Shown in pieces: positions 17,397 to 26,486 of a stretch of 64,000 nucleotides of DNA. Both the position numbers and the translations under genes were made by a program. A model generated the notes under the pieces. The model was not told where the DNA came from. It saw nothing but the letters and a program-made list of their open reading frames with translations, and did not search any database. This DNA comes from Achromobacter xylosoxidans (lineage in GTDB: Bacteria > Pseudomonadota > Gammaproteobacteria > Burkholderiales > Burkholderiaceae_B), in the NCBI RefSeq assembly GCF_002192695.1, contig NZ_MTLG01000008.1, positions 1 to 64,000 of the forward strand, given 5' to 3'. Numbering within the stretch: the stretch's first letter is position 1; every line of letters starts with the position of its first letter.

Positions 17397-18050
17397 TTAA
17401 GGACGGCCACCCGTCGGGAACGGCCACGACGCGGCGGGGTTCAGCGCGGTCTTCGCGCCCGGGGCGGCTGCCGTGGACGGCGGCGTTACGGGCTTCTTCG
17501 GAGCGGCTTTCTTCGCAGCGGGCTTCTTGGCGGCGGCAGGCTTCTTGGCAGCAGCAGGCTTGGCGGCAGCAGGAGCCTTCTTGGCAGCGGGGGCCTTCTT
17601 GGCAGCAGCCTTCTTGGCGGCAGGCGCCTTCTTGGCTACGGCCTTCTTGGCAACCGCCTTCTTGGCAGCAGGAGCCTTCTTGGCGACGGCCTTCTTGGCT
17701 ACCGCTTTCTTGGCGACGGCCTTCTTGGCGACAACCTTCTTGGCTACGGCTTTCTTGGCAACCGCCTTCTTGGCGACAGCCTTCTTGGCCACGGCCTTCT
17801 TGGCGACAACCTTCTTGGCTACCGCTTTCTTGGCGACTGCCTTCTTGGCTACCGCTTTCTTGGCGGCGACCTTCTTGACTGCCGGCTTCTTGGCGGCAAC
17901 CTTCTTCACTGCCGGCTTCTTGGCAGCGACTTTCTTGACGGCTACCTTCTTGACGGCAGCTTTCTTGGCCGGTGCGGCCTTCTTCGCTACTGCCTTCTTG
18001 GCGGCGGGCTTCTTCACCGCTTTCTTTACGGCTTTCTTGGCTGTTGCCAT
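17397..18050 (-). CDS. bpH1: histone H1-like DNA-binding protein with AKKAV repeats
   Basis: A 217-residue protein made almost wholly of Ala, Lys, Val and Pro. Most of it is a tandem array of five-residue units of the form [15 protein letters not shown], with a KKAPA variant towards the C-terminus. The last 35 residues (from about [10 protein letters not shown]) are not repetitive. It matches the eukaryotic H1 C-terminal-like nucleoid proteins of Bordetella (BpH1) and the HctA/AlgP type, which compact DNA. The ATG at 18050 is preceded by AAGGAG with 7-nt spacing; an ATG two codons upstream is too close. The opposite strand is open over the whole gene because of the codon pattern, but encodes nothing credible. 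Repeat number is expected to vary between strains. Confidence 0.9.
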   Translation of the reverse strand: MATAKKAVKKAVKKPAAKKAVAKKAAPAKKAAVKKVAVKKVAAKKPAVKKVAAKKPAVKKVAAKKAVAKKAVAKKAVAKKVVAKKAVAKKAVAKKAVAKKAVAKKVVAKKAVAKKAVAKKAVAKKAPAAKKAVAKKAVAKKAPAAKKAAAKKAPAAKKAPAAAKPAAAKKPAAAKKPAAKKAAPKKPVTPPSTAAAPGAKTALNPAASWPFPTGGRP

Positions 18051-18397
18051 GGTCATGCTCCTTAGGTTCAGGGGTCCCAGAACTTAAACCCGTGCCCCGA
18101 TCCGCCAACAAGGCGCATCGTGCCCGGGCTATTCATCGGCGCAAGCCGCTGTTCTGTGCGAGCAACAGCTACTACGGTTTGCGCTAATGAATTCGGCACA
18201 GCCATTTGATATGGCCCCCGCTCCTTTGGCGCGAGCCATTTCAAATGGCGCCGGTAGACGACCTGATCACAGGCCCTACCGCTTGTTCTACGTGTTCGAA
18301 AACACCCTGACCGGGGAGAGCGTCATCAAACCTGTCGCGAACGCGACGCTCCTTGCATCTGGAGCGTGCCCGCGCCGGGCCTGATGACGTACTGCTT
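18051..18397. promoter_or_regulatory. upstream region of the H1-like gene with two palindromes
   Basis: No gene supported. Two near-identical 15-bp palindromes, GCCATTTGATATGGC at 18201-18215 and GCCATTTCAAATGGC at 18235-18249, lie about 150-200 bp upstream of the H1-like start, 34 bp apart centre to centre (just over three helical turns). They look like a pair of operator half-sites for a dimeric regulator. The stretch nearest nrdB (18300-18397) shows no clear signal. Confidence 0.4.
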
Positions 18398-19597
18398 TTA
18401 CTCCCAGCTCAGCGTGCCACCGGTTTGGTATTCGATCACGCGAGTTTCAAAAAAGTTGCGTTCCTTTTTAAGATCGATCATTTCCGCCATCCACGGGAAG
18501 GGATTTTCTTCCTGGGGGTACAGCGGTTCGATACCGATTTGCTGGCAACGACGGTTGGCGATGAAGCGCAGGTAGGATTTGAACATAGGTGCGTTCAAGC
18601 CCAACACGCCGCGCGGCATCGTGTCTTCGGCGTAAGCGTATTCGAGTTCGACCGCTTTGCGGAAGAGTTCTCGAATTTCTTCGCGGAATTCCGGCGTCCA
18701 CAGATGCGGATTTTCCAGTTTGACGGTGTTGATCAGGTCGATGCCGAAATTGCAGTGCATGGATTCATCGCGCAGGATGTACATGTACTGCTCGGCGGCG
18801 CCGGTCATCTTGTTCTGGCGACCCAGCGCCAGGATCTGCGTGAAGCCCACGTAGAAGAACAGGCCTTCCATCAGGCAAGCGAAGACGATCAGGGATTTCA
18901 GCAGCGTCTGGTCGGCTTCGGGCGTGCCCGTCTTGAAGTTGGGGTCCGCGATCGCGTCGATGAACGGGATCAGGAACTCGTCCTTGGCGCGGATGGACGG
19001 CACTTCGTTGTAAGCGTTGAAGATCTCCGCTTCGTCCAGGTCCAGGCTTTCGACGATGTACTGATAGGCGTGCGTGTGGATCGCTTCTTCGAACGCCTGG
19101 CGCAGCAGGAACTGGCGGCACTCGGGCGCCGTGATGTGGCGGTAGGTGCCCAGCACGATGTTGTTCGCGGCCAGCGAGTCGGCGGTGACGAAGAAGCCCA
19201 GGTTGCGCTTGACGATGCGGCGCTCGTCCTCGGTGAGCCCGTTCGGGTTCTTCCAGAGGGCGATGTCGCGCGACATGTTGATCTCTTGCGGCATCCAGTG
19301 GTTGGCGCAAGTAGCCAGGTACTTCTCCCATGCCCACTTGTACTTGAAGGGCACGAGCTGATTGACGTCGGTCTCGCCGTTGATGATGCGCTTGTCGGCA
19401 ACCTTCACGCGTTGCGAGGTGGCGGCGCCGCTGGCGGCCAGGCCGGCCGCGTGTTCAGGCGCGGCGGGCGTGGGCATGGCAGTGTCGCCGAAAACACCGG
19501 TCGCCGCCCGGACTGCGGGCGCAGCCTGCCCGCCCGCCGCGGGGGCGGGCGATTGTGCAGGTTGCGTGGCGATGGTGTCGTCTTCCCAATTAATCAT
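18398..19597 (-). CDS. nrdB: class Ia ribonucleotide reductase, beta subunit
   Basis: NrdB houses the diiron-tyrosyl radical cofactor of aerobic ribonucleotide reductase. All ligands can be found by alignment with E. coli: Asp in [10 protein letters not shown], Glu and His in [10 protein letters not shown] with the radical Tyr at the end of that block, Glu in LMEGLFFY and Glu/His in DESMHCNFG. The 399 residues include a Pro/Ala-rich N-terminal extension of about 60 residues before the conserved core. It begins 20 bp after nrdA and is cotranscribed with it. Confidence 0.96.
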   Translation of the reverse strand: MINWEDDTIATQPAQSPAPAAGGQAAPAVRAATGVFGDTAMPTPAAPEHAAGLAASGAATSQRVKVADKRIINGETDVNQLVPFKYKWAWEKYLATCANHWMPQEINMSRDIALWKNPNGLTEDERRIVKRNLGFFVTADSLAANNIVLGTYRHITAPECRQFLLRQAFEEAIHTHAYQYIVESLDLDEAEIFNAYNEVPSIRAKDEFLIPFIDAIADPNFKTGTPEADQTLLKSLIVFACLMEGLFFYVGFTQILALGRQNKMTGAAEQYMYILRDESMHCNFGIDLINTVKLENPHLWTPEFREEIRELFRKAVELEYAYAEDTMPRGVLGLNAPMFKSYLRFIANRRCQQIGIEPLYPQEENPFPWMAEMIDLKKERNFFETRVIEYQTGGTLSWE

Positions 19598-19617
19598 GAT
19601 TCATTCTCCGGAGGCGG

Positions 19618-22548
19618 TTATTGGCAGGCTTCGCACTCTTCGAAGCCGGGGTCGCCCGGCCGCATGGTGCAAACCGCCCCGAGAACTTCGGGTTCCGGCA
19701 AAACAGGTGCAGCAGCGACTGGTGCGGACGTGGACTGACCGCCCGCCGAGACGGCGTTCAATTCGCCGCCGCGTCCCGTGGACTTCTCGGCGCTGGTGGC
19801 GCCAAGGGTACGCAGGTAGTAGGTCGTCTTCAGGCCACGCTTCCAGGCCAGCTTGTAGGTGTCGTCCAGCTTCTTGCCGGACGCGCCCGACATGTAGATG
19901 TTCAGCGACTGTGCTTGATCGATCCACTTCTGGCGGCGCGACGCGCATTCAACCAGCCAGCTCGGTTCGACTTCGAACGCGGTGGCGTAGAGGTCGCGGA
20001 GTTCGGAAGGTACGCGATCGATGCGGGACAGGCTGCCGTCGAAGTACTTGAGGTCGGCGACCATGACTTCGTCCCAGAGACCGAGTTTCTTCAGGTCACG
20101 CACGAGGTAATCGTTAACGACCGTGAACTCGCCGGAGAGATTCGATTTGACGTACAAGTTCTGGAAAGTAGGTTCGATGCACGCAGATACACCAATGATA
20201 TTGGAAATAGTTGCGGTTGGGGCGATTGCAATGCAATTGGAGTTGCGCATGCCATGTTGTTTGATGCGCGCGCGCAACGTATCCCAATCGAGCGTGCTCG
20301 ACTCATCGACTTCAACGTGACCGCCGCGTTCATCGCGCAGCATCTTCAACGTGTCTTGCGGCAAGATGCCGCGCGACCACAGCGAGCCTTCATACGATTG
20401 ATAGCGGCCGCGCTCTTCGGCGAGCAGGCTCGAGGCCCAGTACGCGTGATAGCACACGGCTTCCATTGAACGGTCGGCGAATTCGACGGCGGACTGCGAT
20501 GCGTAAGGCACGCGCATCATCTGCAGGCAATCCTGGAAGCCCATGATGCCCATGCCCACCGGACGATGGCGCGCGTTGGAATTGCGGGCCTTGTCGACGG
20601 CGTAGTAGTTGATGTCGATCACGTTGTCGAGCATGCGCATGGCGATGCTGACCGTGCGCTTGATCTTGTCGTGGTCGAGTTCGAAACCGCCGCCGGCAGC
20701 CGGCTTCATGTGCGCGACCAGGTTCACGGAACCCAGGTTGCACACCGCGATTTCGGATTCGTTGGTGTTCAGCGTGATCTCGGTGCAGAGGTTCGAGCTG
20801 TGCACCACGCCCACGTGCTGCTGCGGCGAACGGATGTTGCAAGGATCCTTGAACGTGATCCAGGGGTGGCCGGTTTCGAACAGCATCGACAGCATCTTGC
20901 GCCACAGGTTCAGCGCCGGCATCTTCTTGAAGAGCTTCAGCTCGCCGCTGGCGACGCGCGCTTCGTAGCCCACGTAGGCTTCTTCAAAGGCGCGGCCGTA
21001 CTTGTCGTGCAGGTCGGGGCAGTCGGACGGCGAGAACAGCGTCCACTCGCCGCCTTCCATGACGCGCTTCATGAACAGGTCGGGAATCCAGTTCGCCGTG
21101 TTCATGTCGTGCGTGCGGCGGCGTTCGTCGCCGGTGTTCTTGCGCAGTTCCAGGAATTCTTCGATGTCCAGGTGCCACGATTCCAGGTACGTGCAGACTG
21201 CGCCCTTGCGCTTGCCGCCCTGGTTGACCGCGACGGCGGTGTCGTTGACGACCTTCAGGAACGGCACGACGCCCTGGCTTTCGCCGTTGGTGCCCTTGAT
21301 GTGGCTGCGCAGCGCGCGCACCGGGGTCCAGTCGTTGCCCAGGCCGCCGGCGTACTTGGCCAGCAGCGCGTTTTCCTTGATGGCGTCGTAGATGCCTTCC
21401 AGGTCGTCGGAGACGGTGGTCAGGTAGCACGACGACAGCTGCGAGTGCAGCGTGCCCGAGTTGAACAGCGTCGGCGTCGAGCTCATGAAGTCGAACGAGG
21501 ACAGGATCTCGTAGAACTCGATGGCGCGGGCTTCGCGGTCGGTTTCGCGCAGCGCCAGGCCCATGGCCACGCGCATGAAGAACACCTGCGGCAGTTCGAT
21601 GCGGGTGCCGCGGATGTGCAGGAAGTAGCGGTCGTACAGGGTCTGCAGGCCGAGGTAGCCGAACTGCAGGTCGCGCTTGGCGTTCAGGGCGTGGCCCAGC
21701 TTGGTCAGGTCATAGCTGGCCAGATCGGGCGACAGCAGGCCGCCTTCGATGCCGCGGGCGATGAAGGTGGGGAAGTATTCGGCGTAGCGGGCAACCATGC
21801 CGTCTTGCGAGACTTCCTCGCCCAGCACTTCCTTGCGGATCGTGTGCAGCAGCAGGCGGGAGGTGACCTGGCTGTAGGCCGGGTCCTTTTCGACCAGCGC
21901 GCGCGCGGACAGGATGGCGGACTTGAACACTTCGTCGACGGGGATGCCGTCGTACAGGTTCTTGACCGTTTCCTTCAGGATCGCTTCCGTGTCGATGAAT
22001 TCGGCCAGGCCTTCGCCGGCGGCTTCGATGGTGGCGCGCAGTTCAGCCAGGTCCAGCGGGCGGCGCACGCCGGCATCGGTCACGTTGAGCACGTGTTCCT
22101 GCGGGGCGGCGGCCTTCTCCTGGCCTTCGGCGGCGGCAGCGGCGGCCGCGCGTTCCTGCGTGCGCTTTTCGCGGTACAGCACGTAGGCGCGGGCGACGTC
22201 GTGTTCGCCCGAGCGCATCAGGGCCAGTTCGACCTGGTCCTGGATGTCTTCAATATGGAAGGTGCCGCCGTTGGGGCGGTTGCGCACCAGCGCGTTGACG
22301 GCCTGGCCGGTCAGGTTCTCGACCAGTTCGCGCACGCGCGCGGAGGCCGCGCCCTGGCCGCCGTTGACGGCCAGGAAGGCCTTGGTCATGGCGATGGCGA
22401 TCTTGTTGGGTTCGAACCCGACCACCGAGCCATTGCGGCGAATGATGTTGTAGCTGGCCCATTGCCCGCCATTGGCGTCGGCAGGGGAATCGGTTTGGGA
22501 GGGCGGCACGGCCGAGGGCCGGGTCACAGAGGCGATCGTAGTCTGCAT
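19618..22548 (-). CDS. nrdA: class Ia ribonucleotide reductase, alpha subunit
   Basis: NrdA reduces ribonucleoside diphosphates. At 976 residues it is about 215 longer than E. coli NrdA. The extra length is N-terminal: one ATP-cone (IIRRNGSVVGFEPNKI, about residues 35-125), an Ala-rich linker, and a second cone-like segment (about 155-240), as in Pseudomonas aeruginosa NrdA. Active-site cysteines are in SSCYLTTVSDD, NLCTEITLN and AVCNLGSVNL; the C-terminal thiol pair is CEAC just before the end. The ATG at 22548 has AGGAG upstream; a longer in-frame start lacks one. NrdR-box-like sites overlap its promoter. Confidence 0.96.
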   Translation of the reverse strand: MQTTIASVTRPSAVPPSQTDSPADANGGQWASYNIIRRNGSVVGFEPNKIAIAMTKAFLAVNGGQGAASARVRELVENLTGQAVNALVRNRPNGGTFHIEDIQDQVELALMRSGEHDVARAYVLYREKRTQERAAAAAAAEGQEKAAAPQEHVLNVTDAGVRRPLDLAELRATIEAAGEGLAEFIDTEAILKETVKNLYDGIPVDEVFKSAILSARALVEKDPAYSQVTSRLLLHTIRKEVLGEEVSQDGMVARYAEYFPTFIARGIEGGLLSPDLASYDLTKLGHALNAKRDLQFGYLGLQTLYDRYFLHIRGTRIELPQVFFMRVAMGLALRETDREARAIEFYEILSSFDFMSSTPTLFNSGTLHSQLSSCYLTTVSDDLEGIYDAIKENALLAKYAGGLGNDWTPVRALRSHIKGTNGESQGVVPFLKVVNDTAVAVNQGGKRKGAVCTYLESWHLDIEEFLELRKNTGDERRRTHDMNTANWIPDLFMKRVMEGGEWTLFSPSDCPDLHDKYGRAFEEAYVGYEARVASGELKLFKKMPALNLWRKMLSMLFETGHPWITFKDPCNIRSPQQHVGVVHSSNLCTEITLNTNESEIAVCNLGSVNLVAHMKPAAGGGFELDHDKIKRTVSIAMRMLDNVIDINYYAVDKARNSNARHRPVGMGIMGFQDCLQMMRVPYASQSAVEFADRSMEAVCYHAYWASSLLAEERGRYQSYEGSLWSRGILPQDTLKMLRDERGGHVEVDESSTLDWDTLRARIKQHGMRNSNCIAIAPTATISNIIGVSACIEPTFQNLYVKSNLSGEFTVVNDYLVRDLKKLGLWDEVMVADLKYFDGSLSRIDRVPSELRDLYATAFEVEPSWLVECASRRQKWIDQAQSLNIYMSGASGKKLDDTYKLAWKRGLKTTYYLRTLGATSAEKSTGRGGELNAVSAGGQSTSAPVAAAPVLPEPEVLGAVCTMRPGDPGFEECEACQ

Positions 22549-22690
22549 GGAAGCTCCTGTGCGAAAAGCGCGTAGATAGCGACATGACGGCGTCATGTCA
22601 GGTACAAAATCGGATCTTTTGAGGGGGTCGTAACGCTAGGACGGCTTAGTCCAAAAGGCGTGGCCGACGGGAATCAGCTCTTAAGCGACC

Positions 22691-22735
22691 ACAACATATA
22701 GTGTAGCACCCCTCGTTGGACACTAATTCTAGTGA
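22691..22735 (-). promoter_or_regulatory. two NrdR-box-like operators upstream of nrdAB
   Basis: ACAACATATAGTGT (22691-22704) and ACACTAATTCTAGTGA (22720-22735) resemble the NrdR box (ACACWATATWTWGTGT-like). Their centres are 30 bp apart, close to three helical turns, as in known paired NrdR boxes. The second overlaps the -10. nrdR itself is at 59256-59735. Confidence 0.65.
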
Positions 22736-22754
22736 TCGAGTACGACAGGGACAA
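22726..22754 (-). promoter_or_regulatory. sigma70-type promoter of nrdAB
   Basis: On the minus strand, -35 TTGTCC (22749-22754) and -10 TAGAAT (22726-22731) are separated by exactly 17 bp. The untranslated leader to the nrdA ATG is about 170 nt. Confidence 0.6.
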
Positions 22755-22800
22755 GAAAAAAATAAGACGAAGTTCACAAAAGGTTGTTACCAAATGCACT

Positions 22801-22826
22801 AGGCGCGCCCAGCAAGGCGCGCCCAG
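22801..22826 (-). terminator. repeated self-complementary octamer beyond the oxidoreductase gene
   Basis: AGGCGCGCCCAG occurs twice, 14 bp apart, and GGCGCGCC is itself palindromic, so the two copies can form an 8-bp stem with a 6-nt loop. It lies 25 bp past the stop of the minus-strand gene at 22851. No U-tract. Confidence 0.35.
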
Positions 22827-22850
22827 GAAGGTGCCGCTCGGAGCGAATGT

Positions 22851-25800
22851 TTATGCGGTCTTCCGCAGGGGCATATCGCGCGGGGCAGGCGCCGTATAGG
22901 TTTGCATCAAGCGGCCCAACTCCGTCCGATACTTCTCGACGTTTGCAGCCTTCACGTGGCCGAAGCCGCGGATGGTTTCTGCAAGGCCGGCGATTGTAGC
23001 CGCTTGGGCCAGCTTGTCGCGGGTCAACCCTGCCAGCAACTGGTCTATGGTCTGGCGGTACTCGCGCACCAGCGCCCGTTCCATCTTGCGTTCGGCGGTG
23101 TGGCCGAAGGGATCGAACCAGGTGCCGCGCAGGCCCTTCAGGCGCGTCAGCATTTTCAGCGCGGTCATGGTGCGCGGGCCCAGCGTCATTTTGCGCGGCA
23201 CGCCGGTGCGCGGATCCTTGCGGGCGAAGATGGGCGGGGCCATGTGGAAGCGCAGGCTGTAGTCGCCTTCGAACTGGCCCTGCAGCTGCGCCTGGAAGGA
23301 GGCGCCGGTGTAGAGCCGCGCGACTTCATATTCGTCCTTGTAGGCCATGAGCTTGAACAGGCCGCGCGCGACCGCCAGCGCCAAGCGCGGGGTCTTGGCC
23401 TCGGGCGCGAGTTCGCGTTCGCGCGTGGCGACGGCCTCGACCACGTTCTGGAACTGGCGCGCGTAGGCCGCGTCCTGGTAGGCGGTCAGGTCTTCGATGC
23501 GGCGGGCGACGGCGCGTTCGAACGATTCGGGCACGTGCAGCTGCACGACCTGGGCGCGCGGACGCAGCGCGCCTTCCAGCGCGTCAGGCTGGTGCGCCGC
23601 AAGGCGGCCGCTGTCGAAGGCGGCACGGTTGGCGGCCACGGCCACGCCGTTGAGTTCGATGGCGCGGTTGATGGCGGCCTGCGACAAGGGCACGCCGCCG
23701 CGCTGCCAGGCATAGCCCAGCATGAACATATTGGACAGGATGCTGTCGCCGAACAGGGCCAGCGCGGCTTCGTGCGCGTCGATCGCGGCGGTGTTGGATT
23801 CGCCCGCCGCGTGGCGGATCTTGGCCAGCAGCGCTTCGGGCCGCATGGCCGCGTCCGGGTTGCGGGTGAAGTCGGAGACCGGCGCGACGTAGCTGTTGAC
23901 CGTGACCTGGGTGTGGCCGCGGCGCAGCGCGCCCAGCGAGTCCGGCGCCACGGAGGCGACCGGGTCGCACAGGATCGCGGCGTCGGCCTGCTGCCAGTCC
24001 AGGCGCACCGGGCCTGCCGGCGCGCCGGCAGGCGCCAGGCGGATATGGCTGACCACCGTGCCGCCTTTCTGCGCCAGGCCGGTCAGGTCGAGCACCGCGG
24101 CGGACAGGCCTTCCAGATGCGCCGCCATCGACACGATGGCGCCGATGGTGATGACGCCGGTGCCGCCCATGCCGGCCACCAGCAGGCGGTAGGGATGGTC
24201 CAGCGCGGGCATGGCCGGCAGGGGCAATTGCGCGATCAACTTCTGCAAGCGTTCCTGGTCGGCCTTGGGCGCCGCGCTCTTCTTGGGCTTGCCGCCCATC
24301 ACGGAGACGAAGCTGGGGCAGAAGCCTTCGGCGCAGGAATAGTCCTTGTTGCAGCTGGACTGGTCGATGGCGCGCTTGCGGCCATAGGGCGTTTCCAGCG
24401 GCACCACCGACAGGCAGTTCGATTGCACGCCGCAGTCGCCGCAGCCTTCGCAGACGGCGCTGTTGATCAGCATGCGGCGTGCCGGATCGGGGAACTGGTT
24501 CTTCTTGCGGCGGCGGCGCTTTTCAGCGGCGCAGGTCTGGTCGTGGATCAGCACGGTCACGCCGGGGATCTCGCGCAGCTCGCGCTGCAGCGCGTCGAGT
24601 TCGCGGCGGTGGTGCACCTTGATGCCGGCCCCCAGGTCCACGCCCTGGTATTTTTCGGGCTCGTCCGTGGTGACGACGATGCGCGTCACGTTCTCGCCGC
24701 GCAGCTGCTGGCAGATGCTGGGCACCGAGATGGGGCCGTCGATGGGCTGGCCGCCCGTCATGGCCGTGGCGTCGTTGAACAGGATCTTGTAGGTGATGTT
24801 GGCCTTGGCGGCCACGGCCTGGCGGATGGCGAGATAGCCGGAGTGGTAATAAGTGCCTTCTCCCATGTTCTGGAAGATGTGCGGCATCTTGGTGTAGCGC
24901 GACAGGCCGATCCAGTCGACGCCTTCGCCGCCCATCTGCGTCAGGCCGCCGGTGTCGCGGTCCATCCAGGCGGCCATGTAGTGGCAGCCCACGCCCGACA
25001 GGGCCTGGCTGCCTTCCGGCACCTTGGTCGAGGTGCTGTGCGGGCAGCCCGAACAGAAGTAGGGGCGGCGGCGCATGCCGTCGGCGTCGTTGGACAGCGG
25101 CGCCTGGCAGGCGAACGCGGACAGGTCCGCGGCCAGCGGCAGGCCGGCGGCGCGGCTGAGCCAGCTGGCCAGCGGCTGCGCCAGCAGCGAGGGGCGCAAC
25201 TGGCCGGCCGAGGGCACCAGCGCTTCGCCGTCGAAGCCCTTTTTGCCGATGACCGAGGGGCGGTCCGGCAGATTGAACAGCAGGTCCTTGATCTGGCTTT
25301 CGACCACCGCGCCCTTTTCCTCGATCACGAGAATGTGCGACAGGCCGCGCGCGAATTCCAGCAGGCGTTCGCTATCCAGCGGCCAGGTCAGGCCCGGCTT
25401 GTAGATGCGCACCGGCGCGTTGGCGGTGACGGTGTCCACGCCCAGGCGCGACAGCGCTTCCATGGTGTCCAGGTGCGCCTTGCCCACCGTGACGATGCCG
25501 ACAGCGGCCTTGGGCGCCGGACAGGGCAGGCGGTCGATGCTGTGGCGGCGCGCGAACGCGGCCACGGCCTTCATGCGCAGGTTCATGCGCGTTTCGATCG
25601 CCAGCGACAGGAAGTCGCGCGCGGAGTATTCCAGCGATTCGGGCGGCATGTCCGGGTCCGCCGGCATGTCATAGCGCTGCGCGGCGGCGGGAACGAAGGA
25701 ATGCCCGCATTCGATGGTTTCGGACACGGCCTTGAAGGCGACCCAGGTGCCCGAGTAGCGCGACAGGGCCCAGCCCCACAGCGCGAAGGTTTCGTATTCG

Positions 25801-26357
25801 TCGATGGAGGCGGGATGCACGATGGGCATCTGCCAGCCGATCAGCGAGGCTTCGCTGGAATGCGGAATGGAGGACGAGACGGCGGTGTGGTCGTCGCCCA
25901 CCACCACCAGCACGCCGCCGTTGCGCGATGCGCCCGCGGCGTTGCCGTGATGCAAGGCGTCGCCGGCGCGGTCCACGCCGGGGCCCTTGCCGTACCACAT
26001 GGCGTAGACGCCATCGACGTTGCGGTCGGCGCGCACACCGGCCTGCTGGGTGCCCATGACGGCGGTGGCCGCCATGTCTTCATTGATGGCGGGCAGGAAG
26101 GTGATCTGGTTGGCGTCCAGCGCCTTTTGCGCCTTCCACATGGCCATGTCCACGCCGCCTAGCGGCGAACCGCGGTAGCCGGAGACGAAGCCGGCCGTGT
26201 TCAGGCCGCGTTCGCGGTCCATCCGGGCCTGGGTGAGCATGATGCGCACCAGCGACTGCGTACCCGTCAGGAAGATGCGGCCGGAGCTGCGGGTGAGGTT
26301 GTCGGCGAGCTGGTACTCGAGGTCCAGCTGGGGTTCGGCGGCGGGGGTACCGTCCAT
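22851..26357 (-). CDS. indolepyruvate ferredoxin oxidoreductase, alpha-beta-gamma fusion
   Basis: A 1168-residue 2-oxoacid:ferredoxin oxidoreductase of the large fused type common in aerobic proteobacteria. It should oxidatively decarboxylate aryl- or branched-chain pyruvates to acyl-CoA with a thiamine-diphosphate cofactor. The PYR-type N-terminal part starts FLTGTQSLVRIM; a cysteine cluster YFCSGCPHST is near residue 440; an Fe-S binding stretch CEGCGDCGVQSNC is near 635; the gamma domain begins near 727 (LLVAGMGGTGVITIG). The ATG at 26357 has CAGGAG 8 nt upstream; longer starts do not. The divergent Lrp-type gene at 26487 is the probable regulator. Confidence 0.92.
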   Translation of the reverse strand: MDGTPAAEPQLDLEYQLADNLTRSSGRIFLTGTQSLVRIMLTQARMDRERGLNTAGFVSGYRGSPLGGVDMAMWKAQKALDANQITFLPAINEDMAATAVMGTQQAGVRADRNVDGVYAMWYGKGPGVDRAGDALHHGNAAGASRNGGVLVVVGDDHTAVSSSIPHSSEASLIGWQMPIVHPASIDEYETFALWGWALSRYSGTWVAFKAVSETIECGHSFVPAAAQRYDMPADPDMPPESLEYSARDFLSLAIETRMNLRMKAVAAFARRHSIDRLPCPAPKAAVGIVTVGKAHLDTMEALSRLGVDTVTANAPVRIYKPGLTWPLDSERLLEFARGLSHILVIEEKGAVVESQIKDLLFNLPDRPSVIGKKGFDGEALVPSAGQLRPSLLAQPLASWLSRAAGLPLAADLSAFACQAPLSNDADGMRRRPYFCSGCPHSTSTKVPEGSQALSGVGCHYMAAWMDRDTGGLTQMGGEGVDWIGLSRYTKMPHIFQNMGEGTYYHSGYLAIRQAVAAKANITYKILFNDATAMTGGQPIDGPISVPSICQQLRGENVTRIVVTTDEPEKYQGVDLGAGIKVHHRRELDALQRELREIPGVTVLIHDQTCAAEKRRRRKKNQFPDPARRMLINSAVCEGCGDCGVQSNCLSVVPLETPYGRKRAIDQSSCNKDYSCAEGFCPSFVSVMGGKPKKSAAPKADQERLQKLIAQLPLPAMPALDHPYRLLVAGMGGTGVITIGAIVSMAAHLEGLSAAVLDLTGLAQKGGTVVSHIRLAPAGAPAGPVRLDWQQADAAILCDPVASVAPDSLGALRRGHTQVTVNSYVAPVSDFTRNPDAAMRPEALLAKIRHAAGESNTAAIDAHEAALALFGDSILSNMFMLGYAWQRGGVPLSQAAINRAIELNGVAVAANRAAFDSGRLAAHQPDALEGALRPRAQVVQLHVPESFERAVARRIEDLTAYQDAAYARQFQNVVEAVATRERELAPEAKTPRLALAVARGLFKLMAYKDEYEVARLYTGASFQAQLQGQFEGDYSLRFHMAPPIFARKDPRTGVPRKMTLGPRTMTALKMLTRLKGLRGTWFDPFGHTAERKMERALVREYRQTIDQLLAGLTRDKLAQAATIAGLAETIRGFGHVKAANVEKYRTELGRLMQTYTAPAPRDMPLRKTA

Positions 26358-26486
26358 GGTGAATACTCCTGGTTTCGGCACCATGATAGGTTCGCGGGTC
26401 ATCAGATTTATTGCGTTTTTGGATCGTGCTATCCCTATAATTCGCAATGAACGTTTCGTATGACACAAAAACCAGGAGACCAAGCG
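26358..26486. promoter_or_regulatory. divergent promoter region, oxidoreductase/Lrp regulator
   Basis: TATAAT at 26436-26441 is a perfect -10 pointing to the Lrp-type gene, with TTGCGT at 26411-26416 as a possible -35 (19-bp spacing). The region is locally AT-rich, which fits Lrp-type binding. Both flanking genes have a CAGGAG ribosome binding site. Confidence 0.5.

Noticed and set aside
17473-18087. Hydrophobic 204-codon frame opposite the H1-like gene
   Set aside because: Its AFLAT-type repeats are just the reverse complement of the AKKAV repeats; no ribosome binding site.
18187-18384. 65-codon plus-strand frame upstream of nrdB
   Set aside because: No Shine-Dalgarno, no recognisable composition, and it covers the palindromes in the H1 control region.
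20566-22575. Open frame (669 codons) on the plus strand
   Set aside because: Antisense to nrdA, whose active-site cysteines and C-terminal thiol pair are unmistakable.
22902-26162. Long open frame (1086 codons) on the plus strand
   Set aside because: Antisense to the indolepyruvate oxidoreductase, which has clear motifs and a ribosome binding site. The plus-strand product is low complexity.
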